This document shows, piece by piece, positions 6,599 to 11,122 of a stretch of DNA of 11,122 nt. Numbering within the stretch: position 1 is the stretch's first letter; the number at the start of each line of letters is the position of its first letter. A program made the translations under genes and the position numbers. This stretch comes from Thermofilaceae archaeon (GTDB lineage: Archaea; Thermoproteota; Thermoprotei; Thermofilales; Thermofilaceae). The stretch covers positions 1 to 11,122 of the forward strand of contig JALVKT010000112.1 in assembly GCA_027027675.1 (NCBI GenBank), in the 5' to 3' direction. The notes beneath the pieces are model-generated. The model had not been told where the DNA came from. It ran no database searches and saw only the letters and a program-made list of their open reading frames with translations.

Positions 6599-7240
6599 CT
6601 ACGCCCACAGCTCCCTCTCTATCACTTCTCCGTCGGGCGTTACTTCCACGAAGATCTGGGCTTGGAACTTGTACACGGTCACCCTGCCCTCTCTCCACGC
6701 GTCCTCCCTGAGGCCGGCTTTTACGCATGCATGGTTGAGGAACTCCTCGACGTTCCAGTTGTACTCCACGGGAACCTGGGGGAGGAGGAGGCCGCGCGCA
6801 TAGCCGGACTCTATTATTAAGCCGTCTCTCCCCACCTGTATCTTGTCGAGGAGTTCGAGGGGGTCCTTGTACTCTACCTTTTGCGGAGGGGTTAGCACGC
6901 TAACCTCGAATATTACTTCTTTTAGCTCTCTAAGGCTTAGAGGAGGAAAACGGGGATCCTGGGTCGCCGCGGCTATGGCGGCTTTTATGTCAGCCTCTAC
7001 AAGCGGCATTATCGGCTCAGGGTAGCCTATGCAGCCCCTGAGCAGCCGTGAAGCCTTTCTGGAGACAGGGTCTACCACTATCCTCTCTATTGTGACGAAG
7101 ACCCCTCTTTTCTCCCAGAGCCGCTTGGGGGTCTCCGGGGGCGGCTTTATTATGACCGCTGAGGAGAGGTACTCCTCCACGGCTTTCCTCGCAAGCTTTA
7201 CGAGGAAGCGGCCTTCATCTAGGGTGAGCTTGTACTCCAT
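6599..7240 (-). CDS. AMMECR1 domain protein (AmmeMemoRadiSam system protein A family)
   Basis: Single-domain AMMECR1 protein of 213 residues, the usual length for archaeal members. The hallmark LRGCIGYPEP is at residues 67-76, with the invariant C70. Other family features are KRGVFVTIE (44-52), DPRFPPLSLREL (95-106), an EVSVLTPP strand (112-119) and a G-rich segment ending LLLPQVPVEY (151-160). AMMECR1 is found in archaea, bacteria and eukaryotes. Its biochemical role is unsettled; in many prokaryotes it travels with or is fused to Memo and a radical SAM protein, suggesting a modification or metabolic reaction using C70. Neither partner is in this window. The ATG at 7240 is preceded by GGGGGATGATGC, a good ribosome-binding site. 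The start overlaps the Mut7-C gene by 26 bases, so translation is probably coupled. It is the last gene of the overlapping run. Confidence 0.94.
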   Translation of the reverse strand: MEYKLTLDEGRFLVKLARKAVEEYLSSAVIIKPPPETPKRLWEKRGVFVTIERIVVDPVSRKASRLLRGCIGYPEPIMPLVEADIKAAIAAATQDPRFPPLSLRELKEVIFEVSVLTPPQKVEYKDPLELLDKIQVGRDGLIIESGYARGLLLPQVPVEYNWNVEEFLNHACVKAGLREDAWREGRVTVYKFQAQIFVEVTPDGEVIERELWA

Positions 7241-7778
7241 GCATCATCCCCCGTATCTTCCTCAACGTGGACTCTATTTCCCTCATATGCGTGCCCACCC
7301 AATAAATGTGACCGCACCTCTCGCAGACGTAGAATTCCTCGTAGGTTTTCTCCACTGCCTCGGGTACGCGGCCGTGAACCTCGGCCCGCTCAGCCCTTCT
7401 AAGCCTGCCCCCGCAGAGGGGACACCGGGTCTTCTCCATGTCTACCTCGAGTTTTAGGCCGAGCACCCTGGCTGCCGTTAGAAGCTGCTCCTCGAACGTT
7501 TCTGGCAGGCGAACCGCCACTACCCCCTTGGCCTCCGCCCTCCTCGCCAACGCTTTGTCCCGTGTGAATAGTATGTCGCCTCGGCGCAAGGTGCCGAGTA
7601 TTTCCTCGTCACTCTCGGTCTCGAGGTAGATAGCGTCTACGCCGAGTATGCGGAGCCAACGGGCGAGGCGGCCAAGCATGCCGTCAACGTAGACTTTTCG
7701 ACAGGATTTTCCGTGCCGCCTCGTAGAGGCTGTGTTCTGAGACGAAGAGCTGTGTCCCGGGTTCCGGCTCATATACAC
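7215..7778 (-). CDS. Mut7-C (PIN-like RNase domain) protein with zinc ribbon; start uncertain
   Basis: Matches the prokaryotic Mut7-C family, a PIN-fold domain predicted to be a metal-dependent RNase. The core begins at about residue 28: VYVDGMLGRLARWLRILGVD with acidic D32, then SDEEIL (56-61) and LFTRDKALARRA (70-81, D74). A zinc ribbon follows with C119-x2-C122 and C152-x2-C155 (CERCGHIYW). The start is a problem: the domain begins near K28-V31, yet no ATG, GTG or TTG lies between the second ATG (M3, 7772) and M34 (about 7679). Using GTG 7778 or ATG 7772 adds about 27 residues unlike the family and overlaps the preceding gene by about 90 bases; using M34 removes the first strand and D32. 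I keep the longest reading. The enzyme and its genes on either side overlap, consistent with one operon. No catalytic test of RNase activity can be inferred from sequence alone. Confidence 0.88.
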   Translation of the reverse strand: MYMSRNPGHSSSSQNTASTRRHGKSCRKVYVDGMLGRLARWLRILGVDAIYLETESDEEILGTLRRGDILFTRDKALARRAEAKGVVAVRLPETFEEQLLTAARVLGLKLEVDMEKTRCPLCGGRLRRAERAEVHGRVPEAVEKTYEEFYVCERCGHIYWVGTHMREIESTLRKIRGMMHGVQAHPR

Positions 7779-8361
7779 CGTGTGAGTACTCCTTCACGAT
7801 TCTTAAAAGCTGGGGTATGGAGTCTGCACGCGGAGGTGTTTCGAGGTATTCCTTTATGGATGCTAGGCGCGTGGAGAGGCGGCCCCCGCTGTCCAGGTAG
7901 GATGCGAGGAGGGGGGCTGCGGCTACATGCGTTATGCGGCCCTTCTTGCAGATAGGTATGAAGCCTGAGCGGCGGGACTCCATCTCTCTTATAACGGTCT
8001 TCACGGATACGAGGTGTGAGAGGCATATCTCAGCGCTTCTCAGGAGAGTGGAGAGTATGTTTGCGGAGCTTACGCCCTTGGAGAAGAGGTAGAAAAATAT
8101 GGAGCGGGGCGTGGCGGCCAGCGGCTTTTTACCGGCTATGACCATGTAGCGGCATTCCCCTGAGCCGAACAGGGAGTATATTTTTCGTAGGCCAGGGTTT
8201 TTCGCGAACACCTTTATACGGCCTTCGGCGCTGTGGCCCAGCGCTATGTGTGGTAGCCAGTAGTTTGGGGCGTAGACGTCATCGCCCACCATGTACACGA
8301 GAGCCTTACCGGGCTCCACGGCGCCTAGCGGTGCAACGCCTTCCAGGTATCTACTCCTCAT
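7684..8361 (-). CDS. Unrecognised 225-residue protein between NFACT and Mut7-C
   Basis: No family recognised with confidence. The N-terminal half (about 1-95) alternates hydrophobic strands and turns (GVAPLGAVEPGKALVYMVGD, RIKVFAKNPGLRKIYSLFGS, CRYMVIAGKKP), which looks like a small beta-barrel or alpha/beta domain. The layout of an APLG turn followed by a conserved-looking basic/aromatic segment faintly resembles DUF447-type split-barrel proteins, but this is only a visual impression. The C-terminal half is mostly helical (SSANILSTLLRSAEICLSHL, AAAPLLASYLDSGGRL, a final LYEAARKILSKSLR), with basic patches that could touch RNA. There is no membrane segment or signal peptide. The ATG at 8361 lies inside the end of NFACT (11-base overlap), implying coupled translation, and the C-terminus overlaps the Mut7-C reading by 95 bases. 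Gene reality is well supported by length and context; function is not. Confidence 0.78.
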   Translation of the reverse strand: MRSRYLEGVAPLGAVEPGKALVYMVGDDVYAPNYWLPHIALGHSAEGRIKVFAKNPGLRKIYSLFGSGECRYMVIAGKKPLAATPRSIFFYLFSKGVSSANILSTLLRSAEICLSHLVSVKTVIREMESRRSGFIPICKKGRITHVAAAPLLASYLDSGGRLSTRLASIKEYLETPPRADSIPQLLRIVKEYSHGVYEPEPGTQLFVSEHSLYEAARKILSKSLR

Positions 8362-10183
8362 CGGGCTTACCCCTCACCACTTTCCTGGCTATGTAGAAGC
8401 CTCCCTTAGGGAGGAGTTTCTCCACGTCGCCGCTTTGGATCCTTTTTACGCCGCAGTGGGAGCGGAGAAACCTTATCGTCTTCTCCACGACGAGCCGTCT
8501 GGAGAGCCGGCCGGGCTCGAGTACCAAGAAGCAGCCCTCCCTCTCATCTAGCGCGAGTGCTGGGAGGGCGTGGATGCCTTCAGAGGCGTTGTAGCCTATG
8601 GCTAGCGACAGCTTTACGCCTTTCAAGTAGTTCCTCTTGCCGTAGATCATAAAGGCACCCTTCCCGAGGTATTCGCCGCTGGGAGCCTTCTTTGACACCT
8701 GGCTTCCGCGTACCCAGTAGACGTCTATCGAGTAGAGGCCGGCCTCCCACGCGCTGGAGTATGAAGCAGCGAACTGCGCGGCCTCCTCGATGTCCCGGCT
8801 TCCAGGCTCCTTGCCGCCGCTTTTAAGTATCGTTGCCGGCGCCCCGTGAATGTCTGCGTGGAAGAAAAGGTCTCTCTCCTCGAGGTAGCGTCTCACTAGG
8901 AGCTCGTTTTGGCCGGCGCTTTTGCCTGCGACGACGAGGAAGCCGCCTGTGGTCGTGAAGTAGCGGAAGTCCTCGTACCACCTTTTCCTCCTGCTCGTGG
9001 GGCGCTGCTCCGGGCCGCTGCTGGGCGGCCGGTATGCCGCCTCGGCCCGCGCTATTCTCTCCTTTAGCCGCTTGAGGGCCCTATACTTCTCGGAGAGGTT
9101 TCCGTAGAAGCTCTGCCTTGCGTCGAGCTCTATGGTGACGCCGTCGTACTCTACTTCTAGGAGCATTTTCTCGTGCTTTACAGTCTTCAGCTCTGGGAAG
9201 CTCTGCCTCAGCCTTGACTCTATGTCGCCCCAGGGGACGCGGGCGCTGCGCAACGCGCGGTAGGCGGTTATGAGCGCGTCAACTCTTTCCCTGTTTTTCT
9301 CGAGCAGGCGTATCTCGCTCTCAACTTTTTCGAGGGAGCCGCGCAGCCTCTCGCCCAGGCGCTCCCCCTCCTCCGGGGGAGTGCAGGCGGCGCTTATCCT
9401 TTCAGCGAAGTACTTGGATGCTTCTTCGAGGTAGTTTACCCTACGCATCGGCAGAGCCACGTGTGTGGGCATGAAGGGGTAGACGTCTCTCCCTACGAGG
9501 AAGCCGTCGTCGGTGGAGAGCGCGTCGACGTAGATGTTACGGGCCTCCCAGTAGGCTTTCTCGACGAGATCCTGGGGGGCTAGGCGCGCCTTTGACGTGG
9601 GATCCAGCCCCACCCTGTAGAGGGCCTCGTAGGCAACGTCCCCGGGTACACTAGTGGCCGCCGCGAAGGCCGTGACGAGTCGCCGCGAGGAGAACGTTCT
9701 CAGCTTCTCGAAGACCTCCTCCGGAGAAGTCTCGAAGAGAGAGGGGCGGCGTGGCGGCGGCACGTAGGGGGCGCCCGGCTCTACGGCCCTGTCCCTCATT
9801 CTGCGCCTCCTCAGCGCGTACTTGATCTTCGAGTCCTCCACCACTATCACGTTGCCCTCCCTTATCCACTCGAGCACGAGCTGGGCGTTGTGCGTTCTGA
9901 GGGCGAGAACCCTGTCGCCTCCGAGAAGCGCAGCCTCTAGCACCCTTCTACCCCTGAACGCGCTTTTTAGCGCAGTGTAGGACTCAGCGGCAAACGGGAT
10001 GTCAGCGGATAAGACAGGCCCTATGCGAGGGTGGAATAGCAGCCATTTCTCCTGGCCAGCCCTTAGGCGGAGAGCCAGGCACTCCCCCCTTCTATAGGCG
10101 CCTGTTATGCGGGAATCCTCTACTTCGCGGAGACTCCTCCACAGCTTGTAGGCGTCGAGCAGCGTTACCTTACGCCCCTCCAC
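8351..10183 (-). CDS. NFACT family protein (archaeal Rqc2/NEMF/RqcH homologue)
   Basis: Homologue of the ribosome-associated quality-control factor that binds the 50S/60S subunit and peptidyl-tRNA of stalled translation; bacterial and eukaryotic members recruit tRNA to add C-terminal tails. The 610-residue length and layout are full: NFACT-N domain (about 1-210) with an N-terminal aspartate (LLDAYKLW, D10) and the D-R pair in GGDRVLALR (D90-R91), residues that correspond by position to those needed for tailing in Rqc2; helix-hairpin-helix and coiled-coil region (about 215-400; ESEIRLLEKNRERV-type helices); NFACT-R domain starting at W402 (WYEDFRYFTTTGGFLVVAGK, then ELLVRRYL and FFHADIHGAPATI); and a basic C-terminal tail. 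The start is GTG at 10183, overlapping the upstream gene by 19 bases, with GGTG about 7 bases ahead. The gene is intact, so tailing ability is plausible but not shown. Confidence 0.95.
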   Translation of the reverse strand: MEGRKVTLLDAYKLWRSLREVEDSRITGAYRRGECLALRLRAGQEKWLLFHPRIGPVLSADIPFAAESYTALKSAFRGRRVLEAALLGGDRVLALRTHNAQLVLEWIREGNVIVVEDSKIKYALRRRRMRDRAVEPGAPYVPPPRRPSLFETSPEEVFEKLRTFSSRRLVTAFAAATSVPGDVAYEALYRVGLDPTSKARLAPQDLVEKAYWEARNIYVDALSTDDGFLVGRDVYPFMPTHVALPMRRVNYLEEASKYFAERISAACTPPEEGERLGERLRGSLEKVESEIRLLEKNRERVDALITAYRALRSARVPWGDIESRLRQSFPELKTVKHEKMLLEVEYDGVTIELDARQSFYGNLSEKYRALKRLKERIARAEAAYRPPSSGPEQRPTSRRKRWYEDFRYFTTTGGFLVVAGKSAGQNELLVRRYLEERDLFFHADIHGAPATILKSGGKEPGSRDIEEAAQFAASYSSAWEAGLYSIDVYWVRGSQVSKKAPSGEYLGKGAFMIYGKRNYLKGVKLSLAIGYNASEGIHALPALALDEREGCFLVLEPGRLSRRLVVEKTIRFLRSHCGVKRIQSGDVEKLLPKGGFYIARKVVRGKPDEE

Positions 10184-10728
10184 CCCCTAACACCGCCCAG
10201 CACTATCTCCCCGCTGCCCGGATAAAGCTTCTTCAGCCGGAGACCCTCCTCGCCTAGCGACGCGGAGACCCTGTGCGTGAAGAAATGCGCAAAGAAGGTT
10301 TCGCCGAACGGCCTGCGTGACGCGTAGTTTACGGCTATGAAGCGCCCCCCTTTAAGGGCAAGCCTGAGCCCGGCGTCCAGCACCAGGGCTGTGAGCCCCC
10401 ACCTAGCCCTATAGGAGGCCTCCATGTCGAAGAAGAGCCTTGGGATGCTGTCGAGGACTACGAGGCCGTAGCTCCCCCCAAGTATTAGGGAGAAGGCGTC
10501 ATAGGGGGAGGGGGACGTGTACAGGTCTACGGTCTCCGGGGCCTCGCCGCTGGTCCTCAGGAGGTGCGTGTAGCGGCCGGCAAGGTCGAGGTAGAGCACG
10601 CGTTCGCTCGACAGCTCCTCCACCGCCCTCCAGATGGGGATCCTTCTCCCGGAGCCCGGTGGGCCCGAGATCTCCAGGGAGAAGCCCTTCTCGGGGATGA
10701 AGCCGTTCTTTACGAGTAGGCTAAACAT
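10165..10728 (-). CDS. RecA-fold protein with degenerate Walker A (Rad55/RadA-paralogue-like)
   Basis: A 187-residue RecA-fold protein. The Walker A region reads ISGPPGSGRRIPIW: G22, G25 and G27 are kept, but the P-loop lysine and following Thr/Ser are replaced by R28-R29. A Walker B-like strand is clear at LVVLDSIPRLF (about 89-99, D93), followed by a helix and the strand RFIAVNYASRRPFGE (134-148), in the place of the RecA-family polar/loop region. The C-terminal IVLGGVRGWRGVR ends the chain. It has only the ATPase core: no helix-hairpin-helix N-domain. The arginine substitution suggests weak or no ATP hydrolysis, as in some recombinase mediators, but this is inference. Its ATG (10728) lies inside the last codons of the RadA-like gene (ATGTTTAG, 8-base overlap), and its end overlaps NFACT by 19 bases. 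Distant alternatives include other P-loop proteins. Confidence 0.8.
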   Translation of the reverse strand: MFSLLVKNGFIPEKGFSLEISGPPGSGRRIPIWRAVEELSSERVLYLDLAGRYTHLLRTSGEAPETVDLYTSPSPYDAFSLILGGSYGLVVLDSIPRLFFDMEASYRARWGLTALVLDAGLRLALKGGRFIAVNYASRRPFGETFFAHFFTHRVSASLGEEGLRLKKLYPGSGEIVLGGVRGWRGVR

Positions 10729-11122
10729 CCACTACACCCTCCTCCGCCAAGGCTATTTCCGCGTGCTCTCCCAGGCCGAGCTCGTCGAGCACGGAGACGC
10801 TTCTGACCCACGGGCCACTCTTCTCTATGAACACGCTTCTCGTGGCGTAGGAGTCGAGGGCTGCCCCGCCTGCCGGCATGAGCGCTTCCTCGACGCTTAC
10901 GACTTGCCGCGTGGCCACTATGGCGGCGCCGAGCGATGCCAGAACCTTGAGTCCGGCGACGACGCTGTGGAAAGCGTGAACCCTGGCCTCTCTGTCCTCT
11001 TCTCGCCTGGGGAGCGCCGACACCTCGTCGACCGCGACGAGCGACACGTTGCCGCCTATCACCAGCTCCGCCGAGGAGCGTAGGAGGCTTGCCAGGTGGT
11101 CGCTGTTGTATGCTCTCGCGTA
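10721..11122 (-). CDS. RadA/Rad51-like recombinase or paralogue, C-terminal part (start outside window)
   Basis: The frame is open to the window edge; 133 residues are visible. The upstream part reads YARAYNSDHLASLLRSSAEL, matching the RAYN(S/T)DHQ segment of RadA/Rad51 proteins that leads into Walker B, here VSLVAVDEVSALPR. Then come a charged helix (REARVHAFHSVVAGLKVLAS) and the strand GAAIVATRQVVS with a conserved-position TRQ; in RadA this place is the VTNQV element. The end (SVSVLDELGLGEHAEIALAE) lacks the usual RadA C-terminal strand sequence (rkaP.lP.geaiF), so a RadB, Rad55-like or other RadA paralogue is more likely than the main RadA. The Walker A motif and any N-domain are beyond the window. 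It is the first visible gene of the overlapping run and overlaps the degenerate-P-loop gene by 8 bases. Family-level call only. Confidence 0.8.
   Translation of the reverse strand, partial: YARAYNSDHLASLLRSSAELVIGGNVSLVAVDEVSALPRREEDREARVHAFHSVVAGLKVLASLGAAIVATRQVVSVEEALMPAGGAALDSYATRSVFIEKSGPWVRSVSVLDELGLGEHAEIALAEEGVVDV

Noticed and set aside
10440..11083. Plus-strand frames opposite the two RecA-like genes
   Set aside because: They are arginine/glycine-rich shadows of GC-rich coding sequence; the minus strand has Walker B and RAYNSDH motifs.
10165..11122. One RadA gene broken by a frameshift at about 10725
   Set aside because: The downstream frame starts with its own ATG and its own P-loop-like and Walker B regions after the upstream Walker B region, so it is a second complete core and not the tail of the first.

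Overview
The window reads as a gene-dense stretch of a hyperthermophilic archaeal chromosome, most likely Thermoproteota and possibly Thermofilales-like. Indicators are the archaeal-type threonyl-tRNA synthetase, the archaeal ATP-dependent DNA ligase, a full-length NFACT protein, AMMECR1, a Mut7-C protein and RadA-family genes. Other indicators are AGG/AGA arginine and ATA isoleucine codons, frequent GTG or TTG starts, TATA boxes placed about 27 bases before start codons, and high GC by eye. The lineage is inferred from gene content, not from a database match.

Left part (1-3020, all minus): threonyl-tRNA synthetase cut by the window edge, a 112-residue protein with eight cysteines, and a PfkB-family sugar or nucleoside kinase. 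A 30-base gap (3021-3050) separates the kinase from the only plus-strand gene. That gene (3051-3650) encodes a coiled-coil protein of unknown function and ends tail to tail with DNA ligase, both stop codons lying in one TTAA.

Middle (3647-6538, minus): DNA ligase and, upstream of it, an unusual three-part protein. It has a thioredoxin-like domain lacking the CxxC pair, about 200 residues of proline-rich linker, and a C-terminal four-cysteine module.

Right part (6599-11122, minus): six genes whose five junctions all overlap (8, 19, 11, 95 and 26 bases), so very probably one transcript. In transcription order they are a RadA/Rad51-like recombinase (N-terminus outside the window), a second RecA-fold protein with a degenerate P-loop, NFACT (Rqc2/NEMF/RqcH family), an unrecognised 225-residue protein, a Mut7-C nuclease-like protein with a zinc ribbon, and AMMECR1. 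The mix of translation quality control, a PIN-like RNase-type domain and recombinase-like ATPases is the most interesting context here.

I saw no tRNA or rRNA gene, insertion sequence, CRISPR array or phage gene. The longest gap without a gene is about 70 bases.
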